From an uncultured Myxococcales bacterium (lineage in GTDB: Bacteria > Myxococcota_A > UBA9042), in NCBI GenBank assembly GCA_903883645.1, contig CAISBR010000244.1, forward strand, positions 1 through 64,000: a stretch of 64,000 nucleotides of DNA. The letters are read 5' to 3'. Positions 19,206-28,602 of this stretch are shown one piece after another. The notes beneath the pieces were generated by a model. The model ran no database searches, was not told where the DNA came from, and saw only the letters and a list, made by a program, of their open reading frames with translations. Numbering within the stretch: position 1 is the first letter of the stretch; every line of letters begins with the position of its first letter. The position numbers were made by a program, and so were the translations under genes.

Positions 19206-20148
19206 GCGCGTGCACCTGCTGAGCGTGCCCGGCAAATTGATGATCGCCGGTGAGTACGCAGTGTTGCGACCCACTGGCGTGTGCTTGGCGGTGGCGGTGG
19301 GGCGGCTCGTCGATGCGTATGAAGTGCCAGGTGCGGCCGAGTTTTGGCTCGATGCGTTCGGCCAGAACGTCCGCGTGACCGAGCCCGCAGCAGGGCTGGG
19401 GCAGTACGTGCTGGCGGCTGAGCAGGCGGCAAGAAAGACTTGGAATATTAAGCTAAATACTCAGTTGCAGCTAATCGTGCACGGCAGTCGCGATGGCAAG
19501 AAGCTGGGCCTGGGCACAAGTGCGGCGGTGACGGTGGCGACGCTGCGCGGGCTGGCCATGCAGGCGCACCACCATGTAACTGCAGACGAAGTGGCCGAGT
19601 TGGCCCGCACGGTCCATCGCACTGTGCAGGGTGCGGGCAGCGGCTACGATGTGACCACGATCGCCCACGGCGGATGTGTGCAATTTGATCGGCAAGGCGA
19701 CTCGGCCCAGTCGCTTGAGTGGCCGCAAGGCCTGGCCATGGCTGCACTTTTTACTGGCGAACCCGCGCCCACAGCGCCGGCGCTGGCGCGCGTGACGGCG
19801 ATGTCGGAGACGCTGCTGACCATTGATGCGGCGGCGCGCGAGCTTTTGGCGCTGTGGCCCGTGGCTGCGCCCAAGACGCTGCTGGCGGCCCTGCAACACT
19901 GCGAAGATGCTCTGGATATCGCCGCAGTACGCGTGCCCGAGCTGTTGCCACAGGCGCTCCGCGACACCCGCCAATTCTGCCGCGATCACGGCTTGGTGGC
20001 GCGGACATCGGGTGCGGGCGGCGGCGATTGCGTGCTGGCGTGCGGCACCCCCGCCGCAGTGGCAAGGGCTGTAACTACTTGGCAAGAAAATGGAAAGTTG
20101 GTAGCCGCTGCGTTGCCTCGCGACCTGGCCGCACCGCAACCGGGGTAG
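19195..20148 (+). CDS. mvaK2: Phosphomevalonate kinase (GHMP family)
   Basis: 317 residues; the ATG at 19195 lies inside the end of mvaD. It has SVPGKLMIAGEYAVLRPT at the N-terminus, KLGLGTSAAVTVATL (103-117) as the ATP loop, GAGSGYDVTTIAHGG and TSGAGGGDCVLA. These match the bacterial/yeast GHMP-type phosphomevalonate kinase rather than the animal adenylate-kinase-like enzyme. It makes mevalonate diphosphate, the substrate of the upstream decarboxylase. The gene ends 7 bp before the prenyl synthase. Confidence 0.9.
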   Translation: MQSERVHLLSVPGKLMIAGEYAVLRPTGVCLAVAVGRLVDAYEVPGAAEFWLDAFGQNVRVTEPAAGLGQYVLAAEQAARKTWNIKLNTQLQLIVHGSRDGKKLGLGTSAAVTVATLRGLAMQAHHHVTADEVAELARTVHRTVQGAGSGYDVTTIAHGGCVQFDRQGDSAQSLEWPQGLAMAALFTGEPAPTAPALARVTAMSETLLTIDAAARELLALWPVAAPKTLLAALQHCEDALDIAAVRVPELLPQALRDTRQFCRDHGLVARTSGAGGGDCVLACGTPAAVARAVTTWQENGKLVAAALPRDLAAPQPG

Positions 20149-20155
20149 GTTCACT

Positions 20156-21199
20156 ATGGATTTCGATCAACTTCTAACTCCGCATCTGTCTGGCCTTGAA
20201 GAGACCTTGCTCCAGGCGACGCTGCGCGGGTCCCTGGGCGTTGCCACCGACTATGCGATGACGGCCGACGCGCAAAATGCGATTGGGCGCAACGAGTTGG
20301 GGCACATGGTGGCGGCGCATTTGGCTACAGGCGGCAAGCGGTTGCGCGGGCTGCTGCCCATGGCTCTCGTCCAAGCAGGTGCCGGGCCGGCCGAGGCGGC
20401 GCTGCGGCTGGGGGCGGCGATCGAGATGGTGCACAACGGCACGCTGGTCCACGACGACGTGCAAGACGGCGACCGCTTGCGCCGCGGCCAGCCGACGCTG
20501 TGGACGCAAGTCGGCCTGCCGCAGGCGATCAACGCCGGCGATGCGATGTTGGTGGCGCCGCTCGTGTGGCTGCTGAATTCTCCGCACGACCAACGCCAAG
20601 TGGGCGCTCAGCTTGCGCAATTGCTTGGCCACGCCGTTGTCGAGACGATCCGCGGCCAGGTGGCCGACGTGGGTTGGCGGCTGGTGCAGCGGCCGACCGT
20701 CGAAGACCTTTTGGGGGTGCATCTGGCTAAAACGGGTCCGCTTTTTGGGGTGTGCTTGCAGGGCGCGGCCATTTTGCTTGGGCTGCCTGTCGCCAACCAG
20801 CACACGTGCCAGCGCGCGGCCCGGCACTTGGGGCTGGCGTTTCAAGTGCGCGACGATCTGCTCGACCTAATCGGCAAGAAAGGTCGCGGGCAGCCGGGAG
20901 CCGATCTGCGCGAAGGCAAGTTGACGGTGCCGGCCGTGTTAGCTGCCGAGCAGGATACCGAAGGATTTTCGGAACTTTTGCAGCGTTTGACGGCAGCCAC
21001 CGACGGCGCGCCGCTCGCCGATGCCGAGGTGGCGCAGTGGGTCGCGTGGATCGGCGAGCATGGCGGCGAGACCGCAGCTCGGACGCTATTCGACGATGAA
21101 TTGGCTGCGTTCGAATCCCTGGCCAGCTCAGCGCTAGGGCCAGGACCAGCCCAAGTCATTGGCGCCTTGGCACACCGCTTGGGCCTGCTCGACGGGTAG
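20156..21199 (+). CDS. Polyprenyl (farnesyl/geranylgeranyl-type) diphosphate synthase
   Basis: 347 residues, all-alpha trans-prenyl synthase. The first Asp-rich motif is DDVQD (100-104, in HDDVQDGDRLRRGQPT) and the second DDLLD (233-237, in FQVRDDLLD). GGKRLRGLLP (59-68) binds IPP. It condenses DMAPP/allylic diphosphates with IPP. The residues ahead of the first motif (GAAIEMVHNGTLVH) do not let me decide product chain length with confidence. As the last gene of the mevalonate operon it uses the IPP and DMAPP made upstream. The stop is 19 bp from the convergent cyclase gene. Confidence 0.9.
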   Translation: MDFDQLLTPHLSGLEETLLQATLRGSLGVATDYAMTADAQNAIGRNELGHMVAAHLATGGKRLRGLLPMALVQAGAGPAEAALRLGAAIEMVHNGTLVHDDVQDGDRLRRGQPTLWTQVGLPQAINAGDAMLVAPLVWLLNSPHDQRQVGAQLAQLLGHAVVETIRGQVADVGWRLVQRPTVEDLLGVHLAKTGPLFGVCLQGAAILLGLPVANQHTCQRAARHLGLAFQVRDDLLDLIGKKGRGQPGADLREGKLTVPAVLAAEQDTEGFSELLQRLTAATDGAPLADAEVAQWVAWIGEHGGETAARTLFDDELAAFESLASSALGPGPAQVIGALAHRLGLLDG

Positions 21200-21218
21200 T
21201 CCGCTGCCGATGGGCAAC

Positions 21219-22844
21219 CTAGCGAAGACCAATAAATTTATACGGTTTAACGGGATCGGCCATGCCCTTTAGGCGCAGCTCGTCCATCTCGTCGGCCAGT
21301 ACATGCGCGCGGACCGCTTCGAGCGTAATCGGCGACAGCAGCACCTCGCCGGGCTTGGCCGCAGAGCACAGTCGCGACGCCAGGTTCACGCCGCGACCGA
21401 ACACCGTGTAACTCATCGTCTGCGACGAGCCCACATAGCCCGCAATCACCGTGGCCGTAGCAATGCCGATGCCCACACCGATGGGCTCTTGCCCGAGCTC
21501 TTGCCGCTCGGCGTTCATCTGCCGCACTACTTCTTGAATGCCCGACGCCGCCTGCACCGCGCGCAGTTCGTCGTGCTCGGTGCCCAGCGGCGCACCCCAC
21601 AGGGCCATCACCGCGTCGCCGATGTACTTATCCAAGGTGCCGTCGTGCTTAAAGATCACATCGGAAACGCGCTCGAAGTACTCGTTCATCAGCGCCACCA
21701 TGTCGGCCGGCGCCAGGCGCTCGGTCAGGCTGGTAAAGCCACGAATATCGGCGAACATCACGGTCACGCGCTTTTGCGTACCACCCTTTTCGATGGCCAG
21801 ATCGCCAGCCACAATGCGGTCGACCAGGTTCGGCGACAACATCCGCGACAGCGACGAGCGCAGGGCCGCCTCTTCGACCAGCCGCCGCTGCAAAAGCACA
21901 TTGTCGATGCTGATCGACGCCTGCCGCGACACCGCCACCAGCACGGCCAAGTCTTTTTCGGCAAACAGTCCCGAGCTAATCAGCGAGTCGACATGGAGCA
22001 CGCCCAAGATGCGGTCCGTGGTCATGAGCGGCACGGTCATCGACGAGCGAATGCCCTGCAGCACCACCGAGGCGGCATTGGCAAACCGCGCATCAAGCCG
22101 GGCATCGGTCGACAACACCGCCTCGCGCTTCGAGATCACATGGCGCACAATCGAGCGGGGCACATTAATTTCGCGTTCTTCGGCCGTGAGCGTCGCGCCC
22201 TGCCGCAGCTTGACCGCCACCTGATGCAGCGTCTCGGCCGGATCGCTGCCCTTCTTGGGGTCCACAAACAGAATCACGCCGCGGTCGATCGGCAGCCACT
22301 CGAGCACGCGCTTGAGCAAGCGCTCGAGCACCGTGTCGATATCGGGCGCCGCGTGCAGGTCGCCGCTGAGCGTATAGGCTAGGCGCAGCTTCTCGTAGTC
22401 AGCGCGCAACATCTTGTCATCTAAGATGAAATCGGCCTTTTGAAAATCGTGCGCCAAGTCGATCTGCATGGTCGCATGGATCGACGCGGCTCCGGGTTCC
22501 TCAGCAGGAATCGGTTCGGCCTCGCCCACGCGCAGGGTATCGGCGCCCTCTTGCACGAACCGCCAGGTGGTCGAGCCAATCCGCATCGCGTCGCCATGAC
22601 GCAGCGCAACCTCGCCATCCACCATTTGATCGTTGCAAAACGTGCCGTTGCGCGACTGAAGATCGATAAGTTGGTAGCGCGGCAGCTTCGGGTGGCGCGA
22701 GATGATCGCGTGCTCTTTCGACACGAGCCGGTCGACAATTTGTAGCGTATTCGTCGGCTGCCGGCCGATGGTCGTGACATCGCCCAGGATGATCTCGTGC
22801 TGACCAGGCCCGGTGCTAATGCGGACCAGCTTGGTGACACCCAT
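21219..22844 (-). CDS. FHA-GAF-class III adenylate/guanylate cyclase
   Basis: 541 residues from the ATG at 22844, which follows GAGGAACTCC. The FHA domain (about 20-97) has the phosphothreonine-binding residues G27-R28, S42, H45 and N66. A GAF domain spans about 165-320. The class III nucleotide cyclase domain (about 355-541) has metal ligands Asp366 (FADIRGFT) and Asp410, Lys406 in DKYIGD, and the transition-state Asn/Arg pair in GRGVNLASRL. It should make cAMP or cGMP in response to a phosphorylated partner and a GAF ligand. No membrane segment is present. FHA-GAF-cyclase architecture is common in myxobacterial signalling. Confidence 0.92.
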   Translation of the reverse strand: MGVTKLVRISTGPGQHEIILGDVTTIGRQPTNTLQIVDRLVSKEHAIISRHPKLPRYQLIDLQSRNGTFCNDQMVDGEVALRHGDAMRIGSTTWRFVQEGADTLRVGEAEPIPAEEPGAASIHATMQIDLAHDFQKADFILDDKMLRADYEKLRLAYTLSGDLHAAPDIDTVLERLLKRVLEWLPIDRGVILFVDPKKGSDPAETLHQVAVKLRQGATLTAEEREINVPRSIVRHVISKREAVLSTDARLDARFANAASVVLQGIRSSMTVPLMTTDRILGVLHVDSLISSGLFAEKDLAVLVAVSRQASISIDNVLLQRRLVEEAALRSSLSRMLSPNLVDRIVAGDLAIEKGGTQKRVTVMFADIRGFTSLTERLAPADMVALMNEYFERVSDVIFKHDGTLDKYIGDAVMALWGAPLGTEHDELRAVQAASGIQEVVRQMNAERQELGQEPIGVGIGIATATVIAGYVGSSQTMSYTVFGRGVNLASRLCSAAKPGEVLLSPITLEAVRAHVLADEMDELRLKGMADPVKPYKFIGLR

Positions 22845-23023
22845 GGAGTTCCTCGTAACGCTCGCTGCAGACTGCGCCCCGCGACGCAGAAAACTGCGCG
22901 AGTCTAGCATGATGGGCCGCGAGCGCCATCGCGATTTGCGGCAATCGTCATGGTTTGGTTGGCGCGGCAGGCGCGGCCGTGTAGCCTGCGTGCGGCCGGG
23001 GTTGCGCCCCAGTGGAGCCGACC

Positions 23024-25324
23024 ATGACTTGGCGCCGAGCCGCCGCGCTGCTACAAAAGATCCGCACTCTCAAGATCTTGCACGCGGCAGTGCCATTGCT
23101 ACCGCTGGCGGTGGTGGTGGGCTTGGCGGCGAGTGGACTGGCAGTCCTCGACTACCACGCCAACCTAGTGCTGGCGCCGGCCACGTGCCTGACCGCGTTG
23201 ATCCTGGGCGTGCAGAGCGAGCGGCCCGGTTATCTGCGCGCGTTGGGGCTACCGCTGCTGGCACCGCTGGCGCTGCTGCTCGCGCTGTCGCCGTGGCAAC
23301 CGGGTTGCGACACCGCGACGGGGCTGACGTTTTGGCTGCTTGGGCCGGCGTCGGCCGCACTATGTGGCATGGCACTGGGCACGGTCGCGCGCTGGCTAGC
23401 GGGGCGGCGACCGATGATGGCCATGTTACTGTCTGTACTTATTACTTTTTTTACCTGTGTACCGGCGGCGCTGGCGTTCTTGACCCAGCCGCAGGTGTTC
23501 GGTGTGGCGATGCCCACGGGTTGGGTGGCGGGCGCGCTGTACGAAGATGCAGTGGCGCCAACGTGGTCTTACGTCGCCTATCGCCTTCTGGATTTGGCTT
23601 GGTGTGGCCCCGTGATCGCGGTCGATGGTCTTCTCGCCCGTCCCACACATTTGCGCGTATTTTTAGCTGATTGGCGTGCACCGCGACTGCTCATGCTCCT
23701 TGGGCTGGCGGCGACCGCGCTGGCGGTGGGGCTGCTGCGCGCGGAGCCCGAGGGGTGGCGGCTGGGCGACTCAACGGTGCTGCGCGACCTGCCTGTGGTG
23801 GTCGAGGTGCCAGAGCCGGGCCACGCCGAAGTGGTTTGGCGGGTTCACGCCCCCGCTGGTCCCCGTTGGCTGCGGCCCACGACGCTTCTTGTCGCCGATG
23901 TGCGATTTCGCCAGATGCAGTTGCGACAGTGGTTTGGCCGGTTGCCCGGTCGGGTCGATATTTTTGCCTGGCCCGATGCCGACACCAAGCGCCGCGGCAT
24001 GGGCGCCCATCGCGTCGAGATGGCAAAACCGTGGCTGCGGCAAATTAACCTGGTTCTTCCCGAGTTTGGAGCCAGTGTGCTGACCCACGAGCTGGCCCAT
24101 GTGGTGGCGGGCGCGTGGGCCGACAACCCGCTGCATGTGCCCCTGCGCCACGGCTGGCTGCCCGATGCACTGACCATCGAGGGTATGGCGGTGGCCGCGG
24201 AGTGGCCGATGCGCGGCGGGCTTGATCCCCACCAGTGGGCACGGGCGGCGCGGCAGTTGGGCAAGGCACCCAGCTTGGCGCAGTTGCGCAGTCCTGGCGG
24301 TTTCTTGCGACAAAACAATGACTTGGCCTATACGATTGCCGGCTCGCTGCTGCGCTGGGTGCGCGATGAAAGGGGCCCTGCTGCGCTGCAGACCCTGTAC
24401 CGCGACGGCGATCTTGAAGGTGCGCTCAAGCTGCCGCTGGCCGAGATCGAGCGACAATGGCTTGCTTATATTGAGAATCCCGCCCAAACACCCCTGAGCG
24501 AAGCGGACCTAGAGCGGGCGCGGGCGCGGTTTGAGCCGGCTGGGCTGTTTGATCGCACCTGTGCACTTTGCGTGGGCCGGCAGCATGAGCAGATCGACCG
24601 CGCGCGACGGGTGGGGCAAGCGCGCAAGGCCACAGCGTTATGCGAGGATTTGCTGAGTCGTTTGGAGGTGGTAGGGGCCGATCGCGATCTTGGCCTCGAG
24701 TTGACGGTCGCCGACGCCGAGGCTGCGGCAGGGGCTATCGAGCCAGCCTTGGGGCGCCTGCAGCGCCTGCCGACACGGGGATCGAGTCGCTTGCAGAGGG
24801 CTGAAGTGCTTGCGATGCAAGGTGATCTGCAGTGGCTTCGGGGCGACATCGCGGCGGCGCGCGGCCTGTGGGGCCAGGCAGCGTTGTTCCCGATCGCAGA
24901 GGGCGCACGGCGAATCCTTGAAATTAAGAAGGAACTGGCTCAGCTACCCGAACTGCGCGCGGCGGCGGGAGCGATACTTGCCTATGGTTTCGAGCCCTTG
25001 CAACCTGAGCGGGCCGTGGCGGAGCTCGTGCGCCAGGCACCGCAGCATCCCTTGGTAGAATACCTGAAGCTTCGCCAGCAAATTCGCAAGGATGAGGGCG
25101 AGCGGGCTATCGAAGACCTGGTCGCTTTGCTACCCCAGATCGCACCGCGCTGGCCACTGGCTGCCCGCGAGGCGACCCGGCTGCTGGCGCTTCACCTTGC
25201 ACGATTGGGGCGTTGCAAGCCCTTACAGGGGCTCGACCTGCAGCTTGAGCCCCGCATTTGGCAAGACGAACTCCGCCTTCGCTGCAGGCTACTAGAAAGC
25301 GCGCCGGCGGCGGACGGCAACTAG
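23024..25324 (+). CDS. Multi-pass membrane gluzincin-type metallopeptidase with C-terminal helical repeats
   Basis: 766 residues from the ATG at 23024 (a GTG 12 bp upstream is also possible). Six to seven hydrophobic segments lie within residues 20-240. A soluble peptidase domain follows with HELAH at 355-359, the HExxH zinc site, and a likely third ligand Glu386 in EGMAVAAEW, 27 residues later, the gluzincin spacing. The C-terminal 300 residues are Ala/Leu/Arg-rich helices that look like TPR-type repeats. I do not recognise a named family; it resembles peptidase MA-like proteins. The last 33 bp overlap the convergent MYXO-CTERM gene. The peptidase domain is probably periplasmic, but topology is not certain. 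Confidence 0.7.
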   Translation: MTWRRAAALLQKIRTLKILHAAVPLLPLAVVVGLAASGLAVLDYHANLVLAPATCLTALILGVQSERPGYLRALGLPLLAPLALLLALSPWQPGCDTATGLTFWLLGPASAALCGMALGTVARWLAGRRPMMAMLLSVLITFFTCVPAALAFLTQPQVFGVAMPTGWVAGALYEDAVAPTWSYVAYRLLDLAWCGPVIAVDGLLARPTHLRVFLADWRAPRLLMLLGLAATALAVGLLRAEPEGWRLGDSTVLRDLPVVVEVPEPGHAEVVWRVHAPAGPRWLRPTTLLVADVRFRQMQLRQWFGRLPGRVDIFAWPDADTKRRGMGAHRVEMAKPWLRQINLVLPEFGASVLTHELAHVVAGAWADNPLHVPLRHGWLPDALTIEGMAVAAEWPMRGGLDPHQWARAARQLGKAPSLAQLRSPGGFLRQNNDLAYTIAGSLLRWVRDERGPAALQTLYRDGDLEGALKLPLAEIERQWLAYIENPAQTPLSEADLERARARFEPAGLFDRTCALCVGRQHEQIDRARRVGQARKATALCEDLLSRLEVVGADRDLGLELTVADAEAAAGAIEPALGRLQRLPTRGSSRLQRAEVLAMQGDLQWLRGDIAAARGLWGQAALFPIAEGARRILEIKKELAQLPELRAAAGAILAYGFEPLQPERAVAELVRQAPQHPLVEYLKLRQQIRKDEGERAIEDLVALLPQIAPRWPLAAREATRLLALHLARLGRCKPLQGLDLQLEPRIWQDELRLRCRLLESAPAADGN

Positions 25325-26218
25325 GCCGAGCAGCAGCCCGCCCAGCAGCGCTGAACCAGCCGAAACGCCTTGGCTTGGCCCCAAGTCACAGCCACAGCCG
25401 CGGTCCTTCTTGATGCCGCTCGCATCGATGCTGGGCGCCTTTTGCTTAAAGACCACTCGTATCGCCTTGCGGCCGCTGGGGTCGTTCTCGACCCGCACCA
25501 GCGTGCCCGCAACAAGATCATTGAATTTTGCCCCTTCGATGACCTCGTCCCACGCCGCCGCGCCGCCTTCTAGGGCAAAGCCGCGCGCCACCCCCTCGGC
25601 GGTATTGATATAAAGGCGGTCGCCGCCGCGATCGAGCACCTTGGCGTTGTCGTAAATCTCGAGCTCAGCCTTCTTCAAGATGATGATCTGCGGCCGCACC
25701 ACGCCCGCCGGGTCCCACTTCACGGTGGCGGTGGCCGATCGGACCAGATCATCAACCGTGCCACCCTCGATACATGTCGCTAGAAATACACGGTTTTTTG
25801 GAATCGGCACGGCCAGCGAAGTCGGTTTGCTCGGCCCGGACTTGATGTACAGGTACGTCTCGCGCACGTCGTCGATCCACGCGTTTTCTAACATGGAATA
25901 GGAAAAGCCCGCTGGCTTGGCCGCGGTGGCAAAGGTGTCGCCCGGGTCGATCGCCGAAGTGGCTGCGGCGGCCGGGGCCACGGCAGCAGTGTCCGCGGCG
26001 GCCGCAACAGGCGGTAAACCCAACTTTTCTGCAGCCCGCTGCATCACCTTCTCTTTGATCGACGACGACGAAGCCGGTGCCTGCTGCGGACGGGCGGCCA
26101 ACTGCGCCGCAGAATGCTCTACAGCCACGGCGGTACCCGCCGCCACCGTAGGTACGGTCGCGGCCACAAACAGGGCAATCCCCACAGCACTCGGCATTTT
26201 CGCATAAACGTGGGCCAT
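25292..26218 (-). CDS. Secreted protein with MYXO-CTERM-like C-terminal sorting tag
   Basis: 308 residues; a strong AAAGGAGT site lies just before the ATG at 26218. A signal-like hydrophobic stretch (VGIALFVAATVPTVAA) and an Ala-rich low-complexity region precede a globular domain (about 105-265). The C-terminus has GCGCDLG, a hydrophobic helix (GSALLGGLLLGLVAV), then RRRRAF. Cys motif plus helix plus Arg cluster is the MYXO-CTERM layout known from Myxococcota, where the tail is processed and the protein moved to the outer surface. The globular domain has phrases like FLATCIEGGTVDDLVRSATA that I do not recognise. Function unknown. It overlaps the convergent metallopeptidase gene. Confidence 0.75.
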   Translation of the reverse strand: MAHVYAKMPSAVGIALFVAATVPTVAAGTAVAVEHSAAQLAARPQQAPASSSSIKEKVMQRAAEKLGLPPVAAAADTAAVAPAAAATSAIDPGDTFATAAKPAGFSYSMLENAWIDDVRETYLYIKSGPSKPTSLAVPIPKNRVFLATCIEGGTVDDLVRSATATVKWDPAGVVRPQIIILKKAELEIYDNAKVLDRGGDRLYINTAEGVARGFALEGGAAAWDEVIEGAKFNDLVAGTLVRVENDPSGRKAIRVVFKQKAPSIDASGIKKDRGCGCDLGPSQGVSAGSALLGGLLLGLVAVRRRRAF

Positions 26219-26403
26219 CTAGACTCCTTTGGCAACGGGGTCGAGCCCGCACAGCCCGCATTTTCTGCCGTGTAGCCGGCGTCGTCAAACGGCACCCCGT
26301 GGTCAGCTTGCACTCGGCGACGCTGCCATCTGGTCGCGATCGAAATTCTCAGCTATCGTCGCCTTCCGCAACCTGCGGCGGCCACTATCGACCTGGAGGC
26401 AAA

Positions 26404-27642
26404 ATGCTCGAACCTCAGCGAATGATTCAAGATCTGATCGATCTGCGCACTCTGACCGCGAACGAAGACGGTGGACAACGCGTCGCCTGGACGCCAGTCT
26501 GGCTCAAGGCACGGCAGTGGTTCAAAGATCACTTGGCAGAACTGCCTGTTACAGTCGAGCAAGACCCCGCCGGCAACCTGTGGGCCACCCTGCCCGGCGA
26601 GTCCGACGTTTCGCTCGTGATGGGCAGCCACCTAGACTGCGTGCCCGGTGGCGGTTGGCTCGACGGCTGCCTGGGCGTCATCGCCGGCCTCGCGGTGCTG
26701 CGTCGTTTCGCGGCCACAGGCACAAAGCCCCCCATCACGATCAAGGTGGTCGACTGGGCCGACGAAGAGGGGGCGCGCTTTGGCCGCAGCTTGCTCGGTT
26801 CGGCAGCCTTTGCCGGCAACCATAGCGTCGAAGCCGACCGCGGCCGTACCGATCGCGAGGGCATACGCCTCGAAGACGCGATGCGGGCCTGCGGCGTCGA
26901 CATCAACCGCTTTCCCGAGGCCGAGAAGTGGCGCAAGAACGTGGGTGCTTACCTCGAGTTGCATATCGAACAGGGCCCGGTGCTCGAGCAAATGAACCTG
27001 CCGCTGGGCGTGGTCACGGGCACCAAGGGCGTCGAGCGCCACGGCATTACCTTCTTTGGCCAAGCCGCGCACTCGGGCGCCACGCCAATGGGGCTGCGCC
27101 ACGATGCACTGGCAGCCTGCGCCAAATTATCGTTAGAGATCTATAACATTGCCGGCAAGCACAAAGACGCCGTGTGCACGATGGGCAGCGTCAAGACCTT
27201 CCCCGGCATCGTCACGGCGGTGGTGGGGCGCTGCGAGGCCACCCTTGACCAGCGCGATCTGGACCCCGGCAACTTGGCCCAGATGTATAGCGAAGCCCAG
27301 GCGGCTTCGAAGCAATTTGCCACGGAGCACGGCTGCACGGTCGAGTGGGCGCCGATTTGGACCATCGAGCCGATCCCGTTCGACCCGGCGCTGCTCGATT
27401 TTTGCGAAGAGGCCGTGTTCGACGCCAGCGGTACCCGCCATCGGCTGCCCTCGGGCCCGCTGCACGATGCCGCCGAAGTGGCGCGGGCAGGCATCCCCAC
27501 CGTGATGATTTTTACCCAGTCGTTGCGTGGGATTAGCCACAACAAGATCGAAGACACCCGCCACGAACACTTGGCGCAGGGTGTGATTGCGCTCGACAAG
27601 CTGGCCGACAAGACGGTCGCGTGGCTGCTAGCCAAGGGCTAG
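26404..27642 (+). CDS. M20 family amidohydrolase (N-carbamoyl-amino-acid hydrolase/allantoate amidohydrolase-like)
   Basis: 412 residues after a CTGGAGGCAAA ribosome site. Dinuclear zinc ligands are visible: His76 (GSHLDCVPGGG), Asp87 (WLDGCLG), Glu121-Glu122 (WADEEGARFG), the His in ELHIEQGPVLE, and the His in ISHNKIEDT near the C-terminus. ELHIEQG and GQAAHSGATPM are hallmarks of the hydantoinase/carbamoylase (HyuC/AmaB, Zn-dependent amidase) branch. It hydrolyses N-carbamoyl amino acids, allantoate or beta-ureidopropionate; the sequence does not settle which. It is a single gene with no purine-catabolic neighbours and converges on the DUF1345 gene 5 bp away. Confidence 0.88.
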   Translation: MLEPQRMIQDLIDLRTLTANEDGGQRVAWTPVWLKARQWFKDHLAELPVTVEQDPAGNLWATLPGESDVSLVMGSHLDCVPGGGWLDGCLGVIAGLAVLRRFAATGTKPPITIKVVDWADEEGARFGRSLLGSAAFAGNHSVEADRGRTDREGIRLEDAMRACGVDINRFPEAEKWRKNVGAYLELHIEQGPVLEQMNLPLGVVTGTKGVERHGITFFGQAAHSGATPMGLRHDALAACAKLSLEIYNIAGKHKDAVCTMGSVKTFPGIVTAVVGRCEATLDQRDLDPGNLAQMYSEAQAASKQFATEHGCTVEWAPIWTIEPIPFDPALLDFCEEAVFDASGTRHRLPSGPLHDAAEVARAGIPTVMIFTQSLRGISHNKIEDTRHEHLAQGVIALDKLADKTVAWLLAKG

Positions 27643-27647
27643 GGGTG

Positions 27648-28403
27648 CTAACCCAGCAGAGATCCTAGCAAACTGATCACCAAGCCCAAGATGGTGGTGT
27701 TGTAGACGAACGCCAACAGCACGTGGACGAGCACGGTGCGGCGCACCCGCGTGCTGTCGATCGCGATATCCGAAGTCTGAAAGCAGATGCCGAGCGTAAA
27801 GGCGAAGTAGGCGAAGTCGAGGTCGCAGGGCTCTTTCTCACCCGGAAAGATCATGCCATGAATGACGTTCTTGTCCGTCTGCAAATGGTGATGGCGGCGA
27901 TAGTACATGTGGGCATAGCGCAACGCGTACACGGTGTGGGTGAGGAGCCACGACGCGGCGACTGCGGCACAACCTAGCGCCGTCCAAAGGAATTTCTGCT
28001 CTGAATCCACCATCGTCCGCGCACCGGCGATCACCTGCGTGGCGGCTAAGAAGCTGAACGTGCTAGCGGCAATGACCACAACTAGCACGGCAGCACGGCC
28101 TGGGTCGTCGCCCACCGCGTGGTCGCGCGTGTCTGTGGCCGAAAAACGCAGAATCGAGTACCAGGCGATCGCAAGAAAGACGCCGGCCCCCGCTAACCAG
28201 CCAACAGCCAAGCGATTCGGCCACGGCAACGAGGTCGGCAGCATCGCGATGGCCGCCGCAGCCGCCAGCAGAGCCAGCCCAGTACGCCACAAGGTGTGGT
28301 GGCGTCGGCCATCGGCTTGGCCAGGAATACCACCAATACCACTTTGAGTATCAACGGGTTTACTGGCATTCGCTGGATCGCCAGCAGTTTGGGGAGTGTC
28401 CAT
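27648..28403 (-). CDS. DUF1345 family membrane protein
   Basis: 251 residues from the ATG at 28403, preceded by GCGAGGAACT; the longer upstream frame is rejected. A 40-residue polar N-terminus is followed by about five to six membrane helices. The C-terminal family signature is clear: YYRRHHHL, DLDFAYFAFTLGICFQTSD, then RRTVLVHVLLAFVYNTTILGL. DUF1345 proteins are conserved inner-membrane proteins with no established function. It diverges from the rhomboid-like gene. Confidence 0.85.
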   Translation of the reverse strand: MDTPQTAGDPANASKPVDTQSGIGGIPGQADGRRHHTLWRTGLALLAAAAAIAMLPTSLPWPNRLAVGWLAGAGVFLAIAWYSILRFSATDTRDHAVGDDPGRAAVLVVVIAASTFSFLAATQVIAGARTMVDSEQKFLWTALGCAAVAASWLLTHTVYALRYAHMYYRRHHHLQTDKNVIHGMIFPGEKEPCDLDFAYFAFTLGICFQTSDIAIDSTRVRRTVLVHVLLAFVYNTTILGLVISLLGSLLG

Positions 28404-28602
28404 AGTTCCTCGCATGGCGCTGGATGCGGCACCATCATGCCGGGCCGGCGCGACGGCTGCAACCGACATAACCCAGGGCACCGGCAGCAGATCGGTGCAA
28501 ATTGGTGCGAGGCGGCTTGCAGTCGATGGCTGGCTCGACATACGCTGCGCGGCGGGTTGTTGCGGTCCCCCGATCGCGGCCGTCGACGCAAGTGGAGCAT
28601 GT

